The notes: generated from the sequence alone by a model not told the origin. A stretch of DNA of 64,000 nt from Deltaproteobacteria bacterium (GCA_016214955.1 JACRMN010000007.1:124001-188000), one strand, 5' to 3'. Numbered from the stretch's first letter, positions 29,633 through 37,684 are shown. Numbers and translations: made by a program.

Positions 29633-30457
29633 ATGGACGCCGGTGCCGCGCCTCGGCCGATCGGCGCGCTCCTGGCCGCCGCCGCCCTGCTGTGCGCCTG
29701 CGGCGGCCCGCAGCAGGTGGTCCGCCCCTCCGGCCCCCCCCGCACCCCACCCCCGCGCGAGCTGGAGGGCCCGCTTGCCCCACATGCGCCCACGGGTCTC
29801 CTCGCCGCCCTGCCGGTGCCGACCCGGGTCGCCCTCCTCGCCACCGCCCGCGGATGGCTGGGCCGCAGCGGCCCTTTCGAGGCCCGCGGCCGCCGCTTCC
29901 ACGCCGACTGCTCCGGCTACGTCGAGGCGGTGTACGAGGCGCAGGGAATCCCCATCCGCGACGCCTTCGACATCCGCCCCGTGGACGAGTGGCGCGCCTC
30001 GGCGGCGCTGCAGCGGGCCACGCGCGAGCTGGGCGTGCTCTACGGCGCCGAGCGCGAGCCGCTGGCCGGCGACCTGGTCTTCTTCGAGAACACCTACGAC
30101 CGCAACCGCAACGGCAAGGCCGACGACGGCGTCACCCACGTCGGGCTGGTGGAGGAGGTGCGGGCCGACGGCGCCGTGGTCTTCCTCCACCGCGGCGGCC
30201 GCGGCGTGGCGCGGGCGGTGCTCGACCTGCGGGCCCCCTCCACCGGGCGCGCCCCCGGCGGCGCGCAGCGCAACAGCCCGCTGCGGGCGCGGGCCCGGGA
30301 CGGGGAGCCGGCGCTGGCCGGCGAGCTCTTCGCAGGCTTCGGGCGCATCGACCCGGCGCGGGTGGCGGCGGTGCTCGACGGCAACGCCCGCCTCGACCTG
30401 GCGGTGCTGGGCTTCGGGGAGCCGGCGGGCGGCATCGCCGTGCCCGAGGGGCGCTGA
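29633..30457 (+). CDS. NlpC/P60- or CHAP-like lipoprotein
   Basis: The 274-residue protein starts with a lipoprotein-type signal ending LLCACGG (Cys 23 is the best lipidation site). The body resembles cysteine peptidases of the NlpC/P60 group: RRFHADCSGYVEAVYEAQGI with nucleophile Cys 93, then EPLAGDLVFFENTYDRNRNGKADDGVTHVGLVEEV giving the His of the dyad. The DRNRNGKADDG stretch looks like an EF-hand-style calcium loop. It is flanked by two M23 genes and a CapA-like gene, so a wall-remodelling role fits. Its last 364 bases are overlapped on the other strand by the CapA-like frame. Confidence 0.75.
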   Translation: MDAGAAPRPIGALLAAAALLCACGGPQQVVRPSGPPRTPPPRELEGPLAPHAPTGLLAALPVPTRVALLATARGWLGRSGPFEARGRRFHADCSGYVEAVYEAQGIPIRDAFDIRPVDEWRASAALQRATRELGVLYGAEREPLAGDLVFFENTYDRNRNGKADDGVTHVGLVEEVRADGAVVFLHRGGRGVARAVLDLRAPSTGRAPGGAQRNSPLRARARDGEPALAGELFAGFGRIDPARVAAVLDGNARLDLAVLGFGEPAGGIAVPEGR

Positions 30458-31692
30458 TCGGCCGGCGGCGGCTCGGGCGGCAGGAGCAGGCCGTCGTCGG
30501 TGAGGCGCACCGCGCCGTCACCGAAGTCCTGGCGCGACAGCTCGGCGATCTTCCGCACCACCTCGCCGCCCGGGTCGCGGCGCGGCCCGCCCGGCTTTTC
30601 CTGGCGGAACGCGTCGACGCGGCCGCCGCGCAGCGCGCCGCCGGGGCCGAGCCGCACCGTGAGGATGGGCGCGAGCGCGTTGGGGCCGGAGAGGTTGAAG
30701 GCGCCGTAGGTGGCGAAGTTGCCGAGCGAGTAGGCGATGAGCCGGCCCCGGTACAGCTCCATGCCCCGGGCCACGTGGGGCCCGTGGCCGAAGACCAGCG
30801 CCGCCCCCGCGTCCACCATGGCCCGGGCGAAGGCCCGCAGGTCGCCGCGGGACTCGCCGTAGAACGACTCCGGCCCGTGGGGCACGTGCTGGTGGGCCGC
30901 CCCCTCGGCGCCGCCGTGGAACGAGACCAGCACCAGCTCCACCTGGCGGGCCAGCGACGCCACCAGCGCGCCGGCTGCGGCCACGTCGCGCAGGTCCATG
31001 GTGGCGTCGGAGGTGGCGAAGGCCACCAGCGCCAGCGTGCGCCCCCGCACCGTCAGGCGGGCCACGTCGCCGGGCTCCCCGGAGTGGGCGATGCCGGCGG
31101 CGTCGAGCGCCCGCCGCGTGCTCGCCCTCCCCTCCGGCCCGAAGTCGCCGGCGTGGTTGTTGGCCACGCTCACCGCGCCGATGCCGGCCTGGCGCAGCAG
31201 CGCCGCGTAGCGGGTGGGCATGCGGAAGGCGTAGCAGTGGCCGGGCCTGGAGCGGGCGCACTTGGCGCTCGCGCCCCCTTCCAGCATGGGGCCCTCCAGG
31301 TTGCCGATGGCCAGGTCTGCGGCCGAGAGCACCGGGGCCGCCTCGGCCAGGAGGGAGCGCGCGTCGTCGGGCGGCAGCCCCGACTCCTCCGGAAACGTGC
31401 TCCCCAGCATGAGGTCCCCCACCAGCGCGAGGGTGATGTCGGGCGGCGCGCCCCCCTCACCCTGCCCCTCTCCCCCCGCTGCGCTTCGCCCCGCGGAGGG
31501 AGAGGGAAAGGATCGTTCGCCACCGTGCTCGCTGTCTTCCCTCTCCCCTGCTTTTCGGGGGAGAGGGTCAGGGCGAGGGGGGAGAGCGTGAGGCGCGGTA
31601 GCGGTCGGGGTCGGAGTCGGGGTCGCGCCACTCCCGGCGTGCGCGCACGCCCCCGCCACCGCCAGCGCCGCCACCCACCCGATCCTTCTCAC
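30094..31692 (-). CDS. CapA-like metallophosphatase-fold protein with in-frame palindrome insert and antisense tail
   Basis: The 532-residue frame has a signal sequence, a Thr/Pro linker, and a CapA domain (PF09587) from about residue 86: ITLALVGDLMLGS, VSVANNHAGDFGPEG, LVLVSFHGGAEG, ALVFGHGPHVARGMELYRGRLIAYSLGNFATYG. CapA proteins are linked to poly-gamma-glutamate capsule and related envelope polymers. Two oddities: residues before the domain are encoded by a 132-bp palindromic repeat, and the last ~120 residues (low-complexity Ser/Arg/Pro) run antisense through the NlpC-like gene because no stop occurs earlier. The domain itself ends where the overlap begins. GTG start at 31692, three bases after the upstream M23 gene. 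Confidence 0.82.
   Translation of the reverse strand: MRRIGWVAALAVAGACAHAGSGATPTPTPTATAPHALPPRPDPLPRKAGEREDSEHGGERSFPSPSAGRSAAGGEGQGEGGAPPDITLALVGDLMLGSTFPEESGLPPDDARSLLAEAAPVLSAADLAIGNLEGPMLEGGASAKCARSRPGHCYAFRMPTRYAALLRQAGIGAVSVANNHAGDFGPEGRASTRRALDAAGIAHSGEPGDVARLTVRGRTLALVAFATSDATMDLRDVAAAGALVASLARQVELVLVSFHGGAEGAAHQHVPHGPESFYGESRGDLRAFARAMVDAGAALVFGHGPHVARGMELYRGRLIAYSLGNFATYGAFNLSGPNALAPILTVRLGPGGALRGGRVDAFRQEKPGGPRRDPGGEVVRKIAELSRQDFGDGAVRLTDDGLLLPPEPPPADQRPSGTAMPPAGSPKPSTARSRRALPSSTAATRAGSMRPKPAKSSPASAGSPSRARARSGLLRCAPPGARPVEGARRSSTARATPRPPRWRKTTAPSARTSSTSPTWVTPSSALPLRLRS
31451..31582. repeat. 132-bp palindromic element (MITE/REP-like) inside the capA-like gene
   Basis: Terminal inverted repeats of 26 bp (31451-31476 and 31557-31582) differ at two positions. 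Each end also folds as its own CCCTCTCC/GGGAGAGG hairpin. Its length is exactly 44 codons, so the host frame is preserved; it encodes a Gly/Ser/Pro/Glu-rich linker between signal and domain. A related hairpin occurs at 36984-37012. Confidence 0.75.
31602..31629 (-). repeat. GACCnC hexamer tract in the capA-like signal region
   Basis: On the minus strand, units GACCCC, GACTCC, GACCCC, GACCGC encode the TPTPTPTATA linker immediately before the palindromic element. Confidence 0.55.
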
Positions 31693-31695
31693 GCC

Positions 31696-32568
31696 CTACT
31701 CCCGCACGAACCGGCTCGGGTTCTCCGCGATCCCGTCCACCTGCACCTCGTAGTGCAGGTGCGGCCCGGTGGAGCGGCCCGTGTTCCCCACCATGGCGAT
31801 GGGCGTGCCGCGCTTCACCGCCTGGCCGCGCTCGACGCTGAACTCGGCCAGGTGGCCGTAGCGGGTGCGCACGCCGTAGCCGTGGTCGAGCACCAGCACC
31901 TTCCCCAGCACGCCGTCCACGCCGGCGTACACCACCACGCCGTCGCTGGGCGCGACCACCGGCGCCCCGGGCGCGGTGGCGATGTCCACGCCCCGGTGCA
32001 TGGTCCGCTCGGAGGTGACCGGGTCCATCCTCAGGCCGAAGGCGCTCGTCAGCCAGCCGCGAGCCGGCCAGAGGGTGGGCACGGCAGGGGCCAGCGCCCT
32101 GTCGGCCGGCTCCTCCGCCGGAGCGCCAGCCGGGGCGGCGGCGGTGGGGCCGGTGCCGACGGCCGGGGCCGGCGCCGCCGTGGAGCCGGGCGCGCCAGGG
32201 CCAGGGGGCGGCATCGGGGCGTTGCGCTCCGGGTCCTGCAGCTGGGTGACCGCGGTGCGGAGCTTGGCGTCGAAGCGCTCCACCTGGTCGAGGGTGCTGG
32301 AGATGTGGGCCACCTTCTCCTGCACCAGCAGGATCTGGGAGCGGAGCTGCGCGTTCTCCTCCTTGAGCACCCGGTTCTCGCTGGAGGCGCCGAGGAGCGC
32401 GAAGTAGTGGCCCATGGCCAGGAGCGCCACCAGGCCCGTGACGCCGCCCACCCATGCGGCGCGGCGCAGCCAGGGGCGCGGCACCAGGAAGCGGCGCACG
32501 GCCTGCGAGTGATCGCTGACCAGGATCACCGTGTAGAGCTGGGTGGGGGGCTTCTGCGGCGCTGGCAT
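31696..32568 (-). CDS. M23 peptidase, membrane-anchored with coiled coil (copy 2)
   Basis: A 290-residue paralogue of 28428-29333. It has the same plan: cytoplasmic stub with VILVSDHSQAVRRFLVPRPWLRR, one transmembrane helix near residue 35-52, coiled coil (RVLKEENAQLRSQILLVQEKVAHISSTLDQVERFDAKLRTAVTQ in parts), a Pro/Ala linker, then LytM domain with HRGVDIATAPGAPV, YGVRTRYGHLAEF and [13 protein letters not shown]. Metal ligands are intact. It is three bases upstream of the CapA-like gene and probably its operon partner. Confidence 0.93.
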   Translation of the reverse strand: MPAPQKPPTQLYTVILVSDHSQAVRRFLVPRPWLRRAAWVGGVTGLVALLAMGHYFALLGASSENRVLKEENAQLRSQILLVQEKVAHISSTLDQVERFDAKLRTAVTQLQDPERNAPMPPPGPGAPGSTAAPAPAVGTGPTAAAPAGAPAEEPADRALAPAVPTLWPARGWLTSAFGLRMDPVTSERTMHRGVDIATAPGAPVVAPSDGVVVYAGVDGVLGKVLVLDHGYGVRTRYGHLAEFSVERGQAVKRGTPIAMVGNTGRSTGPHLHYEVQVDGIAENPSRFVRE

Positions 32569-32586
32569 GGGGCCACGGGGCCTGGT

Positions 32587-33351
32587 CTACGGAGCCGACT
32601 CGCCCACCTGCAGGACGATCACGGTGATGTTGTCGTCACCGCCCCTGTCGTTCGCCAGGTCCACCAGCTTCTGCGGCACGGCCTCGAGCGGCCCCTCGCG
32701 CACCACCTGGAGGATCTCGCCGTCCTCGACCAGGTTGGAGAGGCCGTCGCAGCAGACCAGCATCCGATCGCCGGGCTTCACCTCCAGGCCCAGCAGATCC
32801 ACCGCCACCTGCTCCTCGAAGCCGACCGAGCGGGTGATGATGTTGCGGAAGCGGCTGGTGCGGGCCTCCTCGGGGGTGATGGCGCCGGCCTTGAGCTGCT
32901 CGTTGACCAGCGAGTGATCCTCCGAGACCTGGAAGATCTCCTCGCCGCGGATGAGGTAGCAGCGGCTGTCGCCCACGTGGGCGACGAAGGCGGCCTGGTC
33001 GTCGAGGGCCAGCGCGGTGACGGTGGTGCCCATGCCCTGCAGCCCCGGGTCTGTCTGGGCGGCCTGGAAGATGCTCCGGCAGGCTCGCTCGACCGCGCTC
33101 CGGAGCACCTCGCGGAGCGGGTTCTCCTCCAGCGGCCCCTGGTGCGGGACGCTGGCCCCGTTGGCCTTCGCAGCGCGCAGGCTCTCCCGGATGGTCTCGA
33201 CGGCGAGGCGGGAGGCGGTCCCTCCGCCCTGGTGCCCACCCATGCCGTCGGCCACGATGTACAGGCCGAGTGCGTCGTCGATGAGGAGGGAGTCCTCGTT
33301 GTGCTCCCTCTTGCGACCGACGTCGGAAATGCCTCGTGAAGTGACGTTCAT
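32587..33351 (-). CDS. PP2C-family Ser/Thr protein phosphatase
   Basis: A 254-residue soluble phosphatase of the bacterial Stp/PrpC type, which reverses Hanks-type kinase phosphorylation. Metal-site motifs are complete: GRKREHNEDSLLIDDALGLYIVADGMGGHQGG at the start, AFVAHVGDSRCYLIRG in the middle, LVCCDGLSNLVEDGEI and DRGGDDNITVIVLQV at the end. ATG at 33351 gives the usual N-terminus (MNVTSRGISDVG). No kinase gene is adjacent. It lies 18 bases upstream of an M23 gene, so it may share a transcript with the wall cluster. Confidence 0.95.
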   Translation of the reverse strand: MNVTSRGISDVGRKREHNEDSLLIDDALGLYIVADGMGGHQGGGTASRLAVETIRESLRAAKANGASVPHQGPLEENPLREVLRSAVERACRSIFQAAQTDPGLQGMGTTVTALALDDQAAFVAHVGDSRCYLIRGEEIFQVSEDHSLVNEQLKAGAITPEEARTSRFRNIITRSVGFEEQVAVDLLGLEVKPGDRMLVCCDGLSNLVEDGEILQVVREGPLEAVPQKLVDLANDRGGDDNITVIVLQVGESAP

Positions 33352-33465
33352 CGAAGGCCGAAAACCTGCGCGAGCGTAGTCGAGCAACGCTCGGCGGGTC
33401 AACGACGGATCCCGGCCTTTGTGCCACATCTGCGCGAGAGGTAGGCACCCCCCGCAGAGGCCTCG

Positions 33466-35250
33466 CTATCGCCTGGCGACCCGGGCGGCAGCCCTCCCCG
33501 GGGCGGCTCGCCTCCCCTTCCGCTCCTCCCCCCGAGCCTGCTGGGCAGCGCCGATGAGGGCGGCAGCGTGTTCCAGGGCCGAGGTGGTGATGGTCTGGCC
33601 GGCCAGCATCCGGGCCACCTCCCGCTGCTGCTCGGCCGGCTCGAGGGGCTGGACCAGCACGCCGGTGCGGCCACCCGCCACCCGCTTCTCGACCCGGTGG
33701 TGGCGGTCGGCGAAGGCGGCAACCTGGGGGAGGTGGGTGACGCAGATCACCTGGCGGCCGCGGGACACCTCGGCCAGGAGCCGGCCCACCGCCTCGGCCA
33801 CCGCCCCGCCGATGCCGGCGTCCACCTCGTCGAAGACGTAGGTGGGCACCGGGTCGGTGCGCATCTGCGCCCGCTTCACCGCCAGCAGCACCCGTGAGAG
33901 CTCGCCCCCGGAGGCGATGCGGGCCAGCGGCCGCGCCGGCTCGCCCGGGTTGGGCGCCAGCAGCACCTCGGCCCGCTCGGCCCCATCGGGGCCGAGCAGC
34001 ACGCCGCCGTGCTCCTCGCCCCCCTCGGGTGGCCCGAAGGCCACCTCCAGGTCGCAGCGGCCCATGGCGAGGGCCAGGAGCTCCCGCTTCACCGCCCGGG
34101 CGAAGCGCCCGGCCGCCTCGCGGCGCGCCGCCGACAGCTCCTTCGCCAGCGCCAGCGCCTCGGGCCCGAGCCGCTCGATCTCGCGCTCGATCGCGGCCAG
34201 CCGCTCGCCGCTCCCCTCGGCCCCCGCCAGCTCGCCCCGCATCTCCTCGCGGCGCGCCAGCACCGCCTCCAGTGAGCCGCCGTGCTTGCGCGCCAGCTGC
34301 CGCAGGAGCTCGAGCCGCGACTCGGCGTCGGCCAGCCGCTCGGGATCGCCGCCCAGGGCGTCGGCGTAGCGGGAGAGCTCGCGCCCCGCCTCCTCGGCCT
34401 CGGCGGCCGCGGAGCGCAGCAGGGCCAGCGGCCCCTCGAGCCGAGGGTCGGTGTGGGCGGCGTCGGCGAGCGCCCGCTGCGCCCGGCCCAGCCGCTCGGA
34501 CGCACTGCCCTCCTCGCCGTAGGCCAGCCCCTCGGCGGCCCGGGCCGCCTCGCGGAGCTTCTCGCTGGCGACCATCACCTTCCGCTCCTGCTCCAGCGCC
34601 TGGTCCTCGCCGGGGCGCGGGTCGGCGGCCTCGATCTCCTTGAGCTGGAAGGCCAGGTAGTCGAGCCGGCGCGCCCGCTCGCCGTCGGCGGAGCGCAGCG
34701 CCGCCCGCTCCCGCAGCCGCGCCGCCAGGCCTCCGTAGGCCTCCCGGTAGCGAGCCACCAGCGAGCCTCCTGCGCCCCCGGGGTCGGAGCTGCCGGCGAA
34801 GGCGTCGAGCAGCGGCAGGTGGGTGCCGGGGTCGAGGAGCGAGACGTGCTCGTGCTGGCCCGACACGTCCACCAGCCCGCGCATCAGCTCCTCGAGCATC
34901 GAGGCGGTGACCATCGCCCCGTTGACGAAGGCCCGCCCCCGCCCCGAGCGCGCCACGGTGCGCCGCACCAGCAGCTCCCCGCCGGGCGGGGCCGGCAGGC
35001 CGGCCGCCTCGACCCTCGCCAGCGCCGCGTGGCCCGGCGGCAGCTCGAAGAGCGCCTCCACCGAGGCCTCCTCGGCCCCCTCCCGCAGGAGGTCGGAGGA
35101 GGCGCGCCCGCCGAGCACCAGGTGGAGCGCGTTCACCAGGATCGACTTGCCGGCGCCGGTCTCGCCGGTGAGGACGTGGAGGCCGGGGCCGAGGCGGACC
35201 TCCACCTCGTCCACGATGGCCAGGCCCGAGATGCGCAGGGTGGTGAGCAT
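33466..35250 (-). CDS. recN: RecN, SMC-like DNA repair ATPase
   Basis: RecN acts early in double-strand break repair. The 594-residue protein has Walker A LTGETGAGKSILVNALHLVLGGR (residues 27-50), the RecN-specific VDVSGQHEHVSLLDPGTHLPLLD, a central coiled-coil pair, SGGELSRVLLAVK (signature) and Walker B TYVFDEVDAGIGGAVAEAVGRLL. Length is close to typical (about 550-570). ATG at 35250 gives the canonical MLTTLRISGLAIVDEVEV start. Two TTCAG-containing palindromes upstream are candidate SOS sites. Confidence 0.96.
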   Translation of the reverse strand: MLTTLRISGLAIVDEVEVRLGPGLHVLTGETGAGKSILVNALHLVLGGRASSDLLREGAEEASVEALFELPPGHAALARVEAAGLPAPPGGELLVRRTVARSGRGRAFVNGAMVTASMLEELMRGLVDVSGQHEHVSLLDPGTHLPLLDAFAGSSDPGGAGGSLVARYREAYGGLAARLRERAALRSADGERARRLDYLAFQLKEIEAADPRPGEDQALEQERKVMVASEKLREAARAAEGLAYGEEGSASERLGRAQRALADAAHTDPRLEGPLALLRSAAAEAEEAGRELSRYADALGGDPERLADAESRLELLRQLARKHGGSLEAVLARREEMRGELAGAEGSGERLAAIEREIERLGPEALALAKELSAARREAAGRFARAVKRELLALAMGRCDLEVAFGPPEGGEEHGGVLLGPDGAERAEVLLAPNPGEPARPLARIASGGELSRVLLAVKRAQMRTDPVPTYVFDEVDAGIGGAVAEAVGRLLAEVSRGRQVICVTHLPQVAAFADRHHRVEKRVAGGRTGVLVQPLEPAEQQREVARMLAGQTITTSALEHAAALIGAAQQARGEERKGRRAAPGRAAARVARR

Positions 35251-35276
35251 GGGGCGATGGTGCCACCGGACCCTGA

Positions 35277-35323
35277 CACTGCGCAAGTATTCAGTGGTGG
35301 ATGCGTTCAGTCACCGTGTGAAC
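35277..35323. promoter_or_regulatory. Candidate SOS/LexA-type operators upstream of recN
   Basis: CACTG-N10-CAGTG (35277-35296) and GTTCA-N9-TGAAC (35305-35323) sit 27-73 bases upstream of recN. Both contain the TTCAG core of the Myxococcus LexA box as I remember it, but agreement with the full 17-base consensus is only partial. Confidence 0.3.
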
Positions 35324-35489
35324 CTCGCGCCGGGGCGCTGCCTGGCCGCAGGTGGCCGCAGGGCGCTGGCCGAAGCCGGGCGTGCTCCGGCAGGGGTGCA
35401 GGCGGGAGCCATGCGGCGGCGCCGGGCCCCTCCGCGTTATGCTTCGCCTCCGCCGCCTGCTCCACGCAGTATCTTTCCGGAGGCCGACG

Positions 35490-36662
35490 ATGCCCGCCAC
35501 CCCGCCCGAGGAGTGCTCCCGCCGCCTCGACGCGCTCCGCCGCACGCTGGGCGAGCGCTCGCTCGACGCCGCGCTCCTCGTCTGGGCCACCGACGTCTTC
35601 TACTTCTCCGGCACCCGCCAGAACGCGGCGCTGTGGGTGCCGCGGGAGGGCGAGCCGCTCCTCCTGGTGCGGAAGAGCTTCGCCCGGGCCCGCGCCGAGA
35701 GCCCGCTCGCCGGGGTGCGCCCGTTCCCGCCGTCGAAGGAGCTTCCCTCGGTGCTGGGGCCGGCGCGGCGGGTGGGCTTCACGCCCGACGTGGCCACCGC
35801 CTCGGTGGAGCGCTTCTGGCTGCGGGCGCTGCCGGGCGCGGAGCTCGTCGATCTCTCCGGCGCCATCCGCGAGCAGCGCAGCGTGAAGTCGGCCTGGGAG
35901 CTCTCGCGCATGCGGGCCACCGCCGAGCTGCTCTGCGGCGTGCTCCGCGAGCTGCCGGCCTACCTGCGCCCGGGCATGCGCGAGGTGGACCTCTCGGCCG
36001 AGATCGAGGTGCGGATGCGCCGGGCCGGCAACGAGGGCAGCCCGCGGATGCGCGCCTTCAACCAGGAGTTCTTCATGGGGCTGGCGGTGGCCGGCGGCGC
36101 CGCCACCGCTCCCAGCTACTTCGACGGGCCGGTGACCGGCCGCGGCCTCTCCGCCTCCTCGCCGCTGGGCGCCTCCACCGACGCCATCCCCCGCGACGTG
36201 CCGGTGCTGCTCGACTACACCGCCATCCTCGATGGCTACATCCACGACATGACCCGCATCGCCGTGTGCGGCAAGCTGCGGCCGGAGCTGCAGCGCGCCT
36301 ACGGCGCGGCCTGCGCCATCTCCGACGAGGTGGCGGCGGGGCTGCGGCCCGGGGCCATCCCCTCGCAGCTCTGGGAGCTGGCCCGGGCGCGGGCCGAGGA
36401 CGCGGGGCTGGGCGGGGTGTTCATGGGCCCGCCCGGCGACCAGGCCCGGTTCGTGGGCCACGGCGTGGGGCTGGAGCTGGACGAGGTGCCGGTGCTGGCG
36501 CCGGGCTTCGACCAGCCGCTGCGGCTCGGCCAGACCATCGCCGTGGAGCCCAAGTTCGTGCTGCCAGGGCTGGGGGCGGTGGGGATCGAGAACACCTGGG
36601 CGGTGGGCGAGAAGGGCGGCGAGCGGATCACGGCCATGGGGGACGAGCTGATCGAGGTGTGA
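35490..36662 (+). CDS. M24 family metallopeptidase (Xaa-Pro aminopeptidase-like)
   Basis: A 390-residue cytosolic enzyme of the pita-bread fold. The creatinase-like N-terminal domain (residues 1-140) includes LLVWATDVFYFSGTRQNAALWVPREGEPLLLV. The catalytic domain shows the metal ligands LLDYTAILDGYIHDMTRIAV (two Asp), the His of VGHGVGLELDEVP, and the Glu residues of TIAVEPKFVLPG and GIENTWAV. ATG at 35490 is preceded by CCGGAGG. It likely removes N-terminal residues before proline, but substrates of this subgroup vary. Confidence 0.92.
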   Translation: MPATPPEECSRRLDALRRTLGERSLDAALLVWATDVFYFSGTRQNAALWVPREGEPLLLVRKSFARARAESPLAGVRPFPPSKELPSVLGPARRVGFTPDVATASVERFWLRALPGAELVDLSGAIREQRSVKSAWELSRMRATAELLCGVLRELPAYLRPGMREVDLSAEIEVRMRRAGNEGSPRMRAFNQEFFMGLAVAGGAATAPSYFDGPVTGRGLSASSPLGASTDAIPRDVPVLLDYTAILDGYIHDMTRIAVCGKLRPELQRAYGAACAISDEVAAGLRPGAIPSQLWELARARAEDAGLGGVFMGPPGDQARFVGHGVGLELDEVPVLAPGFDQPLRLGQTIAVEPKFVLPGLGAVGIENTWAVGEKGGERITAMGDELIEV

Positions 36663-36779
36663 GGGCTCCGCCGGACACACCGGCTGCGCGGCTGGTGACA
36701 GACAGTGAGCCCAGGGCCCGGTCCTCCGCGCCTCGAGGCGGGGGAAGCGCGTTCGGACGATGCCCGCTGCTCCCACGGA

Positions 36780-36850
36780 CCGAAGCAATGCCGGCGCCGC
36801 GCGTCGAACCACCCCGGGCCGAGAGGCGCGCGGCGCGTTGCATTGCTCGG
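36780..36850. repeat. 71-base hairpin element
   Basis: AGCAATGC (36784-36791) pairs with GCATTGCT (36840-36847), and CGCCGCGCG (36795-36803) with CGCGCGGCG (36827-36835), flanked by CCG/CGG. The stems are nested and nearly continuous. Its AT-richer outer stem is unlike the surrounding DNA. Confidence 0.6.
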
Positions 36851-36930
36851 GGTCTGCGCACGGAACCGGTCGCAGGTCGCTGCCGTGAAGACGCGGCCCG
36901 CCGAGAGGCGCGGTGGACCGAGGCCCGGCC

Positions 36931-36973
36931 GGACCGCGACCGCGACCTCGACCCTGACCTCGACCGCGACCCC
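36931..36973 (+). repeat. GACCnC hexamer tract, intergenic
   Basis: About seven near-consecutive six-base units (GACCGC, GACCTC, GACCCT, GACCCC) lie between convergent genes, next to a CCCTCTCC-type hairpin. Confidence 0.65.
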
Positions 36974-36983
36974 GTCCCTTCCT

Positions 36984-37012
36984 CCCCTCTCCCCGCGCTG
37001 GTGGGAGAGGGG
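36984..37012. repeat. Short hairpin related to the 132-bp palindrome
   Basis: CCCCTCTCCC and GGGAGAGGGG form a 10-bp perfect stem around nine bases. It resembles one arm of the element inside the capA-like gene and lies 22 bases past the VOC stop, so it may terminate that transcript. Confidence 0.6.
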
Positions 37013-37034
37013 GCTCGCCGGTGGAGCGCTCGCT

Positions 37035-37514
37035 TCAGTGCTTCGTCATCTCCTTCGCGAACTGCTCGCCCGCCTTCTTCATCTCGGCCTGCGACATGTC
37101 CTTCACGTGGGTGGCGAAGTTCCAGACGTAGCCGAAGGGATCGGTCACCGAGCAGGTGCGGTCGCCCCAGAACATGTCGGTGGGCGGCTGCGTCCCCTTG
37201 GCACCGGCCTGCAGCGCCTTCTGGTAGGCGGCGTCGCAGTCGTTCACGTAGACCCAGAGGTTGGCGGGCGAGAGGTGGTCGGTGGCCGGGGCGTGCACCG
37301 GCGCGCCGGGCATCTCGTCGTTCATGAAGAGGATGGAGTCGCCGAGCTTGAGCTCGGCGTGCATCACCCCGCGCCCGTCGGGCGTGGGCATGCGCATCAC
37401 CTCCTCCGCTCCCAGGGCGCGCTTGTAGAACTCGATGGCGCGCGAGCAGTCCTTGATGGTGAGGTTGGGCGTGACGGTGTGGAAGCCCTTGGGAATGGGC
37501 ATGACCTTGGCCAT
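37035..37514 (-). CDS. VOC-superfamily (PhnB/glyoxalase-like) protein
   Basis: A 159-residue protein with the paired beta-alpha-beta-beta-beta modules of the vicinal-oxygen-chelate fold: FHTVTPNLTIKDCSRAIEFYKRALGAEEVMRM, then MHAELKLGDSILFMND, and in the second half NLWVYVNDCDAAYQKALQAGAKGTQPPTDMFWGDRTCSVTDPFGYVWNFATHV. PhnB-like members are common and mostly uncharacterised; the ligand is unknown. GGAGGT precedes the ATG by about five bases. Confidence 0.9.
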   Translation of the reverse strand: MAKVMPIPKGFHTVTPNLTIKDCSRAIEFYKRALGAEEVMRMPTPDGRGVMHAELKLGDSILFMNDEMPGAPVHAPATDHLSPANLWVYVNDCDAAYQKALQAGAKGTQPPTDMFWGDRTCSVTDPFGYVWNFATHVKDMSQAEMKKAGEQFAKEMTKH

Positions 37515-37597
37515 GGGTACCTCCGGCTGCGGGTTGCCCCGGAGTCCTAGGCCTGCCCGCCTGCGCCCGGCAGGCCCGCCCGGGTGTCGCGCCGCGC

Positions 37598-37649
37598 TTT
37601 CCTGGGGGTCAGGAAACGTTGCTTCTCCGCCCGCGAGGAGTAGCGGGCG
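37598..37649. terminator. Paired hairpins after the secreted-protein gene
   Basis: TTTCCTG-N5-CAGGAAA (37598-37616) and CGCCCGC-N8-GCGGGCG (37628-37649) lie between two minus-strand genes, 36 bases past the upstream stop. There is no T-run, so termination is only a suggestion. Confidence 0.4.
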
Positions 37650-37684
37650 CGGCGGATGCAGGCCGCAGCGCCGACAGCCCGCCG

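Larger units (their letters stand above)
36663..37034. other. Intergenic region rich in repeats (372 bases)
   Basis: No gene is evident between the M24 and VOC genes, which converge. It holds a 71-base imperfect hairpin (36780-36850), a GACCnC hexamer tract (36931-36973) and a short CCCTCTCC-type hairpin (36984-37012). Confidence 0.7.
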
